From CALVGQ01 sp964368495 (GTDB lineage Bacteria; Bacillota_I; Bacilli_A; Erysipelotrichales; Erysipelotrichaceae), in assembly GCA_964368495.1 (NCBI GenBank), contig CAYJAJ010000008.1:1-64000 (forward strand): a stretch of 64,000 nucleotides of DNA. The letters are read 5' to 3'. The translations under genes were made by a program, and so were the position numbers. This document shows, piece after piece, positions 9,983 to 17,922 of this stretch. How positions within the stretch are numbered: the first letter of the stretch is position 1; each line of letters starts with the position of its first letter. A model generated the notes under the pieces. That model was not told the origin of the DNA, did no database searches, and saw only the letters and a list, made by a program, of their open reading frames with translations.

Positions 9983-10522
9983 TTAATCAAACAAATTTTC
10001 ATTGTCTTCTTCCATAAAGTCTGGAAGCTCTGGGAGTTCATCTAAACTAACTAATTTAAAGCTATCCATGAATTCTGTAGTTACCTCATATAATATTGGT
10101 CTTCCTGGTGCTTCTGAGCGTCCTGCTTCTTTTATCAAGTTGCGTGCCTGCAGCTTTCTAAGCATCATATCGCATCCTACTCCACGAATTTCTTCAATTT
10201 CGACACGAGTAATTGGCTGTTTATACGCAATAATCGCTAATGTTTCCATAGCACTGTTGCTTAATGAATTCAATTTCGCTTTTTGAAATAGTTTTTCTGC
10301 AAAAGGATGCACAATTGCTTTAGAAACAAACTTGTATGCTCCGCCATAATTCACAATTTCAATTCCGCGCTCATTTTCCAAATAAGCACGTTGCATCTCA
10401 TCCAGTTTATTCTGCAAAACATCCGCTTCAACTTCTAATACTTCTTGAAGTTGTTCAAAAGTAACCCCTTCATCTCCTACAATAAAGAGAATACCTTCTA
10501 TTAATATTGATAAATTTTCCAT
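9983..10522 (-). CDS. scpB: Segregation and condensation protein B
   Basis: A 179-residue winged-helix kleisin partner that binds ScpA and SMC to form the bacterial condensin, acting on the nucleoid. Family signatures seen include LSNSAMETLAIIAYKQPITR and the IRGVGCD turn between the two winged helices, ending in an acidic tail. It begins one base after the scpA stop, with its own AGAGGGG site. smc is not in the window. Confidence 0.95.
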   Translation of the reverse strand: MENLSILIEGILFIVGDEGVTFEQLQEVLEVEADVLQNKLDEMQRAYLENERGIEIVNYGGAYKFVSKAIVHPFAEKLFQKAKLNSLSNSAMETLAIIAYKQPITRVEIEEIRGVGCDMMLRKLQARNLIKEAGRSEAPGRPILYEVTTEFMDSFKLVSLDELPELPDFMEEDNENLFD

Positions 10523-10523
10523 T

Positions 10524-11252
10524 TTATTCCCCTCTTTTAAACCAAATCATCTCTTCATCATCTACAGTAAAATACAATACTTTCTGTTTCGCCAAATCAA
10601 GTATCGCTAAAAAAGTTACAATGGACATATGTAAATTAGTGCAATCTTCTAATAAATTTTCGAAAGAAAATGTTTTTGGAAGAGAGATAAATCTACTCTT
10701 TATTTGAAGAATTCGATCTTCTACAGATAATTCTTTTTGTGTAAACTTCGTCTCAATTGGTCTTGATAATTGAATCCTACGCATACATTTCATCATGGCT
10801 TTAACTAATTCATAAGGCGTTCCTTTGATTGGTACATTTTGTTCATGTTGAACGATCCAATCTTCTACTTCGATGGAAATAGGTTTGCTTAAATGCAGCT
10901 TTCTTTCCATATAATTTTCATTAAGTTGATCACTAATTTCTTTAAATTGTTGATACTCTAACAATCTCCTAATCAATCTTTCTTTTGGATCTTCTTCAAA
11001 TTCGCTTTCCAATGTTGATGTATCTTTTGGAAGTAATTTTTTACTTTTATATTCAATTAATGTTGCAAGTTCAACAAGGTATTCACTTTCAACTTCAAGT
11101 TTCAAGCTCTCTACTTCATTGATATATTTTAAATATTGATCCGTTAAAACACTAATATCCAAATCAAATAAATCCAGCTCTTGTTCCTTGATTAAGTGAA
11201 GCATCAAATCAAGCGGTCCTTCAAATTGTTGTATATTTACTGTAAATGCCAC
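10524..11252 (-). CDS. scpA: Segregation and condensation protein A
   Basis: The kleisin subunit of the SMC-ScpAB condensin, 242 residues. The N-terminal FEGPLDLMLHLIKEQELD motif is diagnostic, and a C-terminal winged helix binds the SMC head. The start codon is GTG at 11252, fixed by GAGGTG five bases upstream. It is the first gene of an scpA-scpB pair divergent from the trpB T-box transcript. Confidence 0.95.
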   Translation of the reverse strand: MAFTVNIQQFEGPLDLMLHLIKEQELDLFDLDISVLTDQYLKYINEVESLKLEVESEYLVELATLIEYKSKKLLPKDTSTLESEFEEDPKERLIRRLLEYQQFKEISDQLNENYMERKLHLSKPISIEVEDWIVQHEQNVPIKGTPYELVKAMMKCMRRIQLSRPIETKFTQKELSVEDRILQIKSRFISLPKTFSFENLLEDCTNLHMSIVTFLAILDLAKQKVLYFTVDDEEMIWFKRGE

Positions 11253-11439
11253 ACTATCACCTCGTTAAGCTATTATATCAAAACTTTTCAATGATAACCA
11301 TAGTTTTTTAGTTTTAGCTCAATTATCAATACAGCGATATTTTTAACTGAAACACTGATTTTTACATTAGATTTTTTAAAAAATAAAAACTTTAACTTGT
11401 AAACTAGTAAGATTAGTGCAATAATGTATCCATCAATAA

Positions 11440-11711
11440 AATAAACCGATGAACAAGAAGAGTAGCTATATTATTCAAGTTTAAGAGAGTGGCTGGTTGG
11501 TGTGAAGCCATACAAATAATAAAGTGAATGGACTTGTGAGGGTGGAAAGAAAGCCAACATGGCAAGTAATATCCAACGGGAATTCGTCCGTTATCAATGA
11601 AACACATATCGTTTTTTACCGTATGTGAGCAAGTGGCTGATTTTTTCAGCAATTTAGGTGGTACCGCAGAGATTTTAGTCTTTGTCCTATGTTGGACAAA
11701 GGCTTTTTTTC
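11440..11711 (+). promoter_or_regulatory. T-box leader of trpB (specifier UGG, Trp)
   Basis: Stem I elements are visible: AGTA near 11453, AGAGAGTGGC, GGTTGGTG, and a probable specifier TGG at 11543-11545 followed by A. The antiterminator T-box AGGTGGTACCGCAG spans 11656-11669. It is followed by the terminator stem AGTCTTTGTCC paired with GGACAAAGGCT at 11677-11704 and a T run. Uncharged tRNA-Trp would stabilise the antiterminator and switch trpB on. The specifier is assigned from position and from the downstream gene. Confidence 0.9.
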
Positions 11712-11730
11712 ATTTAAGGAGGACAAAACA

Positions 11731-12987
11731 ATGTCAGAAAAAAAAATCTATAAAGAATTCGAAAACTATTTAAAAACTTTTCCAAACAAAGAAGGAAGAT
11801 TTGGAGAATATGGAGGAAGTTATGTTCCAGAACATCTGATTCCAGCGTTTGAAGAAATTACTTTAGCCTACAACAATATTTGTAATCGAAGTGATTTTAT
11901 TAGCGAATTAAGAAGAATCCGCAAAGAGTTTCAAGGACGTCCTACCCCAATTTACCATTGTGCACGATTATCAGAGAAAATTGGTGGATGTCAAATTTAT
12001 TTAAAAAGAGAAGATTTAAATCACACAGGAGCACACAAAATAAATCATTGTATGGGTGAAGGTTTGCTAGCGAAATTCATGGGAAAAAAGAAAATTATTG
12101 CTGAAACAGGTGCAGGACAACATGGGGTTGCCTTAGCAACAGCTGCTGCATACTTTGGCTTAGAATGTGATATTTATATGGGTGAAGTTGATATCGCAAA
12201 ACAATATCCAAATGTAGTCCGTATGAAAATGTTAGGTGCAAAAGTAGTTCCAGTTGGTGAAGGTTTAAAAACTTTAAAAGAAGCGGTTGATGCAGCATTC
12301 AATGCTTATTTAAAGGAATACAAAGATGCTATCTACTGCATAGGATCTGTTGTAGGTCCACATCCATTTCCAATGATGGTACGTGATTTTCAATCTGTCA
12401 TTAGTCATGAAGCAAAAGCTCAATTTTTAGAGTTATCTGGATTTTTACCTGACGCTGTTTGTGCTTGTGTTGGTGGTGGATCAAATTCAATGGGAATGTT
12501 TGCAGCATTTTTAGACACTCCTGTAGAAATCATTGGTGTTGAGCCATTAGGAAAAGGACATGATATCGGTCAACATGCCGCTTCAATCACTCATGGTTCA
12601 AAAGGTGTTCTTCATGGTTTTGAAAGCTACCTCCTTCAAAATAAAGTTGAAGGTGAAGCTGATCCTGTTTATTCTGTAGCAAGTGGTCTTGATTATCCAT
12701 CTGTTGGTCCAGAACATGCTTATCTACATGATAGCGGGCGTGTGGATTACACGACAATCAGTGATGATGAAGCTATGGAAGCGTTCTTCCTACTTTGTCG
12801 TCATGAAGGAATCATCCCTGCAATTGAAAGTTCACATGCTCTTGCTTATGCAATTAAATATGCCAAAGAACATGAAACAGGAACCATCTTAGTTAATCTT
12901 TCAGGTAGAGGAGACAAAGACATCGATTATATTTTTGAAAACTATGGTGATGGTGAAGAATTCTTAAAAAACAGAAATTTACTTTAA
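11731..12987 (+). CDS. trpB: Tryptophan synthase beta chain (orphan)
   Basis: A PLP enzyme joining indole and serine to give tryptophan; 418 residues. PLP lysine Lys103 lies in HTGAHKIN and catalytic Glu125 in ETGAGQHG. The phosphate cup is GGGSNSMG, followed by GRVDY and SGRGDKD near the end, all as in TrpB1. The frame is open up to 11689, but that ATG lies inside the T-box terminator; AAGGAGG before 11731 sets the start. There is no trpA or other trp gene in the window and a terminator follows directly. It is a single-gene T-box unit, which fits synthesis from external indole. Confidence 0.96.
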   Translation: MSEKKIYKEFENYLKTFPNKEGRFGEYGGSYVPEHLIPAFEEITLAYNNICNRSDFISELRRIRKEFQGRPTPIYHCARLSEKIGGCQIYLKREDLNHTGAHKINHCMGEGLLAKFMGKKKIIAETGAGQHGVALATAAAYFGLECDIYMGEVDIAKQYPNVVRMKMLGAKVVPVGEGLKTLKEAVDAAFNAYLKEYKDAIYCIGSVVGPHPFPMMVRDFQSVISHEAKAQFLELSGFLPDAVCACVGGGSNSMGMFAAFLDTPVEIIGVEPLGKGHDIGQHAASITHGSKGVLHGFESYLLQNKVEGEADPVYSVASGLDYPSVGPEHAYLHDSGRVDYTTISDDEAMEAFFLLCRHEGIIPAIESSHALAYAIKYAKEHETGTILVNLSGRGDKDIDYIFENYGDGEEFLKNRNLL

Positions 12988-13020
12988 ATCGAAAATTCTT
13001 TAATCTACAAACTTTATACA

Positions 13021-13059
13021 CACTTAAAAAGCAAGAAATACTTTCTTGCTTTTTAAGTG
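13021..13059. terminator. Bidirectional terminator between trpB and spoVAF
   Basis: A perfect 18-bp inverted repeat (CACTTAAAAAGCAAGAAA and its complement) with a 3-nt loop and internal A/T runs, between convergent genes. Confidence 0.88.
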
Positions 13060-13065
13060 CATTTA

Positions 13066-14421
13066 TCATTTATTTTTAGTGTAGTCTCCAAAGAAAATTC
13101 GTTTGAATTCTTTAAAGTTAAATGGAATAAGCGGATATAAATATCCTTTATGACCAGATTTTGAAGATGCTAAAATCACAAAATGAATGATGATTGATAC
13201 TACAAATCCAATTGTTTGAAACAGTGTAGTGCAGATTACAAAAAAGATTCGACTTATTTTGTTGGCCATAGATAATTCATATGAACTTGTCACAAAATTA
13301 CCAATATTTACTATTGCAACAACAATGAGAACTTCTTGAGTATAAGCTCCATATTTTGTTACACTTTCTCCTAACACAAACACTGCAATAAGCCCCAACA
13401 TACTAGATAATAGTGATGGACTGTGAATTAATGAAAGTCGAATCCATTCAATCAAACCATCTACCACAAGAATCTGTAAACCAAATAAATACGGATTCTC
13501 TATTGGCATATTGGGCATAAAAAATAAATTTCTACTGTTAATCACAAATACCATCCAAAGTGGCAGAAGATACAAACTACAAAACACTCCCAATAAGCGC
13601 AGAAATCTCAAAGCCAATGAAATCATATATGTTTGTGTGTATTCTTCTATTTGTGATGTTGTTTCAAAAAATGTTGCCGGCAGCAATACAGCAGTTGGAC
13701 TTTGATCAACAAGTAATGCAACATTACCTTGCAGTAAATGGATACTCACAATATCAGGTCTTTCAGTATATCTCACATGTGGATATGGATTAAATGATTG
13801 TCCATACAACAACTCACAAAGATGTCGTTCGCTATGAATGTCTGTATCTTTATTTATTTTTTCAAGCCGCTTATTAAAATCATTTAATGCGTTGTTATCA
13901 ACCAAATCCTTAACATAAAATACTGCCATATCTGTTTGAGTTCTTTTACCATATTTATGGGCAATAATAACCAAATTGGGATCTTTGATACGTTTTCGAA
14001 TTAAACCTACATTAATAATTAATAATTCTACAAATCCATCTCTAGCCCCTCTTATACTTTGTTCAACTTGTGGCTCACTTGGTGGTCTTCCAGGAATAGA
14101 TCGTGTATCAATTAACCAGCCAACTGCAATTCCTTCTTTTATTACCAATGTTTGTCCATGAAGAACTAGTGGAAGTGCTTCTTCAAGTGTATCAACAGAA
14201 ATAACAGTTGCAGGATAAAACACGAAGTTCTTTTCATTTTTTTGAATTGCTAACGATTCTAAGATGGGTTGTATAGATCCTGAATTATTGACACCTCCAA
14301 CGAAAATTAACACAAAATGTTGATTTCCTACATCGGCTGAGCGAATCGTTAAATCAAAACAATTTAATTTATTTTTAAACCAAGCGATTGTTGTGGCACT
14401 ATTTTTACTAAAGGATGTCAT
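13066..14421 (-). CDS. spoVAF: Stage V sporulation protein AF
   Basis: A 451-residue protein of the GerA/SpoVAF family, related to the A subunits of spore germinant receptors. A soluble N-terminal half carries the conserved IPGRPPSEPQVEQSIRGARDGF region. About four to five membrane segments follow from residue 280. In spores it sits in the inner membrane with the dipicolinate channel proteins. It overlaps spoVAE by 4 bases and is last in the operon. It is about 40 residues shorter than the B. subtilis form. Confidence 0.93.
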   Translation of the reverse strand: MTSFSKNSATTIAWFKNKLNCFDLTIRSADVGNQHFVLIFVGGVNNSGSIQPILESLAIQKNEKNFVFYPATVISVDTLEEALPLVLHGQTLVIKEGIAVGWLIDTRSIPGRPPSEPQVEQSIRGARDGFVELLIINVGLIRKRIKDPNLVIIAHKYGKRTQTDMAVFYVKDLVDNNALNDFNKRLEKINKDTDIHSERHLCELLYGQSFNPYPHVRYTERPDIVSIHLLQGNVALLVDQSPTAVLLPATFFETTSQIEEYTQTYMISLALRFLRLLGVFCSLYLLPLWMVFVINSRNLFFMPNMPIENPYLFGLQILVVDGLIEWIRLSLIHSPSLLSSMLGLIAVFVLGESVTKYGAYTQEVLIVVAIVNIGNFVTSSYELSMANKISRIFFVICTTLFQTIGFVVSIIIHFVILASSKSGHKGYLYPLIPFNFKEFKRIFFGDYTKNK

Positions 14422-14768
14422 AATTTTGGTTTAAAAATTAAAGCAACAATAAATGCACAAAAAATTGCCGTTGTTATTCCTGAAGCTGTTAAGGTAAACA
14501 TACCGTGCCCTATACCCAATAACCCCATTTTTTCAACGCTCAACATTGTTCCATGCATCAAAGAGTGTCCAAAACTTGTAATAGGTAGATAAGCCCCCGC
14601 GCCACCAAGTTGAATTATCTTATCATATATCCCAAAACAGTCTAATAAAGCACCCACAACGACAAAGCAGCTTGTGATATGTCCTGCAGTAAAGTTTGTA
14701 TGATCATAAAGTATTTGTCCAATCAAGCAGATTGAACCGCATACGATAAATGCACCAATGTAATCCAT
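14418..14768 (-). CDS. spoVAE: Stage V sporulation protein AE
   Basis: A 116-residue integral membrane protein with three to four helices (MDYIGAFIVCGSICLIGQ start). It is homologous to SpoVAC and to B. subtilis SpoVAEb and belongs to the complex that takes up Ca-dipicolinate in the forespore and releases it at germination. It overlaps both neighbours (TAATG with spoVAD, ATGA with spoVAF), which argues for translational coupling. Confidence 0.93.
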   Translation of the reverse strand: MDYIGAFIVCGSICLIGQILYDHTNFTAGHITSCFVVVGALLDCFGIYDKIIQLGGAGAYLPITSFGHSLMHGTMLSVEKMGLLGIGHGMFTLTASGITTAIFCAFIVALIFKPKL

Positions 14769-15766
14769 TAATCATCCACCCTTTCATAAACAATCGCATG
14801 AGCAATACATGGAATTGATTCTTTTTGTTGAACTAGTACAGGTGATAACAATGCCCCTGTTGCCACTATCATTACTCTTTTCATTTTTTTAAGTTCTAAT
14901 TGTTCAAAGAAATGAGCAATTGTTACTAATATACTGCATGCAGCTCCACTACCACCTGAAAATACTTCTTGTTTGTCACGGTCATATAAAATCATGCCAC
15001 AATCGACACATTTTCCCATTGGTTCTTGTTTATTATATTTAAACATGTCTATTAAAATTTTGTTTCCTATTTCTGATAAATCTCCTGTAGCGATGCAGTC
15101 GTAATCTTTAAAAGACGTATTTGTGTTTTTAAAATGTGTCATTATCGTATCATATGCAGCCGGAGCCATTGCACTTCCCATATCATTAGGATTTTTAAAA
15201 TCGAAGTCAATGACTTTACCAACAGTTGCTTCTGTACATTTAATTTTTGTTTTATCATTTGAAAACAAGATGCACCCTGCCCCTGTTGCAGTAAATGTTG
15301 TCGTCGGTGGCTTTTGTACTGCATATTCATTCGGATAACGAAATTGTCTTTCTGCAGTGGCATTATGTGAGCTTGTATAAGCAATTGCATTTTTTGATAA
15401 ATTTTTTTCAACAAACGTACAGGCAAGAATTGAAGCTAAAACGCTAGTACTGCACGCACCATACACACCGACAAACGAAACATGAAAATCTTTCATAAAA
15501 TAATTGGAAGTTCCAAGTTGATTAATTAAATCTCCTCCAAAAGCGATATCAAGTTGATGCGGGTAAATACGTGCTTTTTCACATACTCGATTTACTGCTT
15601 CACTTAGCAACTTTCTTTCTGCTAGTTCATAAGTATCTACTCCACAGTATACATCATCATAAGTCACATCAAACTTGTCTTTAAGTGGACCTTTTGCTTC
15701 AAAAGGTCCACATGCAGTAGCAGCTTGTTTAACATACACTTCATTAAAATAATAAGTATTCATCAT
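14768..15766 (-). CDS. spoVAD: Stage V sporulation protein AD
   Basis: A 332-residue thiolase-fold protein that binds dipicolinic acid in the spore. The thiolase-like YGACSTSVLASI region holds a Cys, and TATGAGCILF and SGGSGAACSILV are typical of SpoVAD. It overlaps spoVAC by 4 bases. It has two adjacent ATG codons; either could start, and the first is used here. Confidence 0.95.
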   Translation of the reverse strand: MMNTYYFNEVYVKQAATACGPFEAKGPLKDKFDVTYDDVYCGVDTYELAERKLLSEAVNRVCEKARIYPHQLDIAFGGDLINQLGTSNYFMKDFHVSFVGVYGACSTSVLASILACTFVEKNLSKNAIAYTSSHNATAERQFRYPNEYAVQKPPTTTFTATGAGCILFSNDKTKIKCTEATVGKVIDFDFKNPNDMGSAMAPAAYDTIMTHFKNTNTSFKDYDCIATGDLSEIGNKILIDMFKYNKQEPMGKCVDCGMILYDRDKQEVFSGGSGAACSILVTIAHFFEQLELKKMKRVMIVATGALLSPVLVQQKESIPCIAHAIVYERVDD

Positions 15767-16200
15767 ATTTCAATAAAATAGCGAATGAACCCTAATGTAT
15801 AGGATGCTACTATACCATAGGTTAATACAGAGCCAGCTAATTTAAACATATTAGACCCAATCCCAAATATCAAACCTTCACTTTTACTTTCTAAAGCTGC
15901 CGATGTTAAACTATTTGCGAACCCAGAAATCGGTATAAATAATCCTGCTCCACAAATTTGACCTAATTTATCATAAAATCCAAACCCTGTACAAAGTGAG
16001 GCAACAACAATAACACTCATCGCTAGTGGTGCTGCTGCTTGTGATTGTGTTAAATTTAATGTCACCATATAAAATTCCAGTAAGCATTGTCCCAAGACAC
16101 CTACTATTCCACCACTAATTAAAGCAATCAGTTTTCTTTTTACTGAACCTTTCTTCACTTTATGAGTTTCAACAATGTTTTTAATTTCTTGTTTATTCAT
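15763..16200 (-). CDS. spoVAC: Stage V sporulation protein AC
   Basis: A 145-residue membrane protein of about four helices; B. subtilis SpoVAC behaves as a mechanosensitive channel in dipicolinate release. The cytoplasmic N-terminus (KHKVKK-like basic stretch) is followed by LIALISGGIVGVLGQ. It is the first gene of the spoVA operon here; spoVAA and spoVAB are missing. GGAGGATGATTT precedes the ATG. A hairpin and a CATACTA element separate it from sigF, so it probably has its own forespore promoter. Confidence 0.94.
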   Translation of the reverse strand: MNKQEIKNIVETHKVKKGSVKRKLIALISGGIVGVLGQCLLEFYMVTLNLTQSQAAAPLAMSVIVVASLCTGFGFYDKLGQICGAGLFIPISGFANSLTSAALESKSEGLIFGIGSNMFKLAGSVLTYGIVASYTLGFIRYFIEI

Positions 16201-16218
16201 AAATCATCCTCCTAAAAA

Positions 16219-16225
16219 TAGTATG
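16219..16225 (-). promoter_or_regulatory. Possible forespore-sigma -10 element of the spoVA operon
   Basis: The minus strand reads CATACTA, matching the usual -10 of forespore sigma-G promoters, about 20 bases before the spoVAC ATG. The -35 side is poor, so this is a suggestion only. Confidence 0.35.
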
Positions 16226-16250
16226 TTCAATTATTCTCCTTACAAACAAA

Positions 16251-16274
16251 AAATGACCCTTCAACAAGTCATTT
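16251..16274 (-). terminator. Terminator after sigF
   Basis: On the minus strand AAATGAC pairs with GTCATTT (10-nt loop) and is followed by T residues, directly after the sigF stop. It separates spoIIA from spoVA. Confidence 0.6.
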
Positions 16275-16275
16275 C

Positions 16276-16989
16276 TTAATCCTCTAGTTTTTCTTTTAGT
16301 TTCTGATATATTTTTTTCTCTAAACGCGATACTTGAACTTGTGATAAATTTAAAATTTTTGCGATTTGACTTTGATTAAAATCTTTCTCATAACGATAAT
16401 ATAAAATAAGTTGATCTCTTTTATCTAATTTCAATATTTCACTTCTTAATGACAAGCTCATCTCAATGTCTTTAATCGAAGTATCTTCTATCTTTTCATC
16501 GATTCTAAGGCTTGAACCATCTTTTTGATCAATTGTCGCATCCAGTGAAGCACAATATTGACTGCTTTCTAGTGCAAGTGTAATGTCCATGATATCCAAA
16601 CCAGTTGCTTTCATTAATTCTTCTACTGTGGGTTCCTTATTATTCAAACGTATCAATTCTTCTTTGGCTTTATTTAATTTCATCGCATTTTCTTTAATGC
16701 TTCTTGATACTTTTACTTGTCCTTCATCACGAAAATATCGCTTAACTTCTCCTACAATAATGGGCACTGCATAAGTAGAAAAGGTCACATTGTATGTAAA
16801 GTCAAAGTTATTAATTGCTTTGATTAATCCAATACAACCTACTTGAACTAAATCTTGATAGGCTTGATTGTTTCTAAATCTTTTAATTGAGGCATAAACT
16901 AAGCCCATGTTGTTTTCTACTATTTGTTGTTTTGCTTCTTCATCACCTTTTTGTGCTTTTATGAGTAACTCTTGTAGTTCATTGTTCAT
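16276..16989 (-). CDS. sigF: RNA polymerase sporulation sigma factor F
   Basis: A 237-residue sigma-70 family factor, the first forespore-specific sigma. Region 2 (NMGLVYASIKRF, QVGCIGLIKAINNFDF, STYAVPIIVGEVKRYFRD), region 3, and a region 4 helix-turn-helix (NQSQIAKILNLSQVQVSRLEKKI) are all present. It overlaps spoIIAB by 11 bases. The order AA-AB-sigF is the classical spoIIA operon, in which SpoIIAB holds SigF inactive until SpoIIAA is dephosphorylated. Confidence 0.97.
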   Translation of the reverse strand: MNNELQELLIKAQKGDEEAKQQIVENNMGLVYASIKRFRNNQAYQDLVQVGCIGLIKAINNFDFTYNVTFSTYAVPIIVGEVKRYFRDEGQVKVSRSIKENAMKLNKAKEELIRLNNKEPTVEELMKATGLDIMDITLALESSQYCASLDATIDQKDGSSLRIDEKIEDTSIKDIEMSLSLRSEILKLDKRDQLILYYRYEKDFNQSQIAKILNLSQVQVSRLEKKIYQKLKEKLED

Positions 16990-17410
16990 AATTACTTAGT
17001 TTCTTCACACATCTTATCTTTGTCCCACTATGTGGTGTAGACTCAACATTAAATTCATCAGAAAAAGACTCCATTATTGTCATTCCCATTCCAGAACGTT
17101 CTAAATCAATTCGTGATGTATATAGTGGTTGTCTTGCTTTACCGATATCTTCTATACCTGCACCAAAATCTTCTACTTCTATTGTTACCACTCTTTGTTC
17201 ATCTACACTCATCGATAAAACTATAATTCCTTTTGGATTAGAAGGATAACCATGGATGATGCTGTTAACGATTGCTTCAGCAAGGATTGTTTTTATCTCC
17301 ATAACTTCATCAACATTTGGATTGTAACTCATCACAAAGGCGACTCCTGCAGTTCTTGCAAACACCTCATTACAAAGTATTGAATCAAACTGTAATCTCA
17401 TTTTATTCAT
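16979..17410 (-). CDS. spoIIAB: Anti-sigma F factor (serine kinase)
   Basis: A 143-residue GHKL-fold protein that binds and blocks SigF and phosphorylates SpoIIAA. The ATP site is visible: EAIVNSIIHG (N box), EDFGAGIED (G1), and SGMGMTIMESF (G2). It overlaps the spoIIAA stop by 4 bases, with AAGGGG as ribosome site inside spoIIAA. Confidence 0.96.
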   Translation of the reverse strand: MNKMRLQFDSILCNEVFARTAGVAFVMSYNPNVDEVMEIKTILAEAIVNSIIHGYPSNPKGIIVLSMSVDEQRVVTIEVEDFGAGIEDIGKARQPLYTSRIDLERSGMGMTIMESFSDEFNVESTPHSGTKIRCVKKLSNYEQ

Positions 17411-17745
17411 TGATATACCCCTTTTCTTTTATTCATTTTTTCTTCTTTAATAATCGAAAAAATACCGGAAAGTTTAAATATTTTTTTTACACTTGAATTC
17501 ACATTCACTAAGACAAGCTTTCCACCATAATCGTGAATTTGATTGTACCTCGCTAAAACAAACCCAATACCTGTACTATCTACGAACTCAACATCTGTAA
17601 AATCAAATTTAACCACTCGGCATTGATATTTTGATATTAATTTTATTACTTTGCTTTTTAATTTCGATATTTGTAAATTATCTAATTCACCTGAAAATTC
17701 AAAAAACAGTACATCATCTCTTACAATACTTCGCATAGTTTTCAC
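17407..17745 (-). CDS. spoIIAA: Anti-anti-sigma F factor
   Basis: A 112-residue STAS-domain protein. When unphosphorylated it pulls SpoIIAB off SigF in the forespore. The phosphorylation site is Ser57 in VDSTGIGFVLAR. AAAGGAGTG precedes the ATG. A terminator splits it from dacF, unlike B. subtilis where dacF leads the operon, so spoIIA has its own promoter here. Confidence 0.96.
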   Translation of the reverse strand: MKTMRSIVRDDVLFFEFSGELDNLQISKLKSKVIKLISKYQCRVVKFDFTDVEFVDSTGIGFVLARYNQIHDYGGKLVLVNVNSSVKKIFKLSGIFSIIKEEKMNKRKGVYQ

Positions 17746-17773
17746 TCCTTTATTCTCATTTTATAGGAAAGTT

Positions 17774-17820
17774 TCGTAGTACTTTTCAAATCTGCCAAAA
17801 CTAGTGAAACTACGACAAAA
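17774..17820 (-). promoter_or_regulatory. Candidate Spo0A/sporulation control region of spoIIA
   Basis: The minus strand has TTTTGTCGTA at 17820-17811, one base off the Spo0A box consensus TTTTGTCGAA. A 7-bp inverted repeat (TCGTAGT at 17774-17780, ACTACGA at 17809-17815) brackets the stretch. spoIIA is a known Spo0A-dependent operon in other spore formers; use of this site is inference. Confidence 0.35.
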
Positions 17821-17850
17821 TTTGACAATTTGATGTAAAACTTTAACAAT

Positions 17851-17882
17851 AAAAAAAACTATCTTAAATCCTTAGATAGTTT
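17851..17882 (-). terminator. Terminator of dacF
   Basis: AAACTATCT and AGATAGTTT form a 9-bp stem, and on the minus strand a T run follows. It sits between dacF and spoIIAA. Confidence 0.8.
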
Positions 17883-17922
17883 CATTTGTAAGAATTGTTA
17901 ATCAAAATCAACATGTCGATAT

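Noticed and set aside
11413..11652. 79-residue minus-strand ORF
   Set aside because: It lies entirely within the trpB T-box leader on the opposite strand and has no ribosome site.
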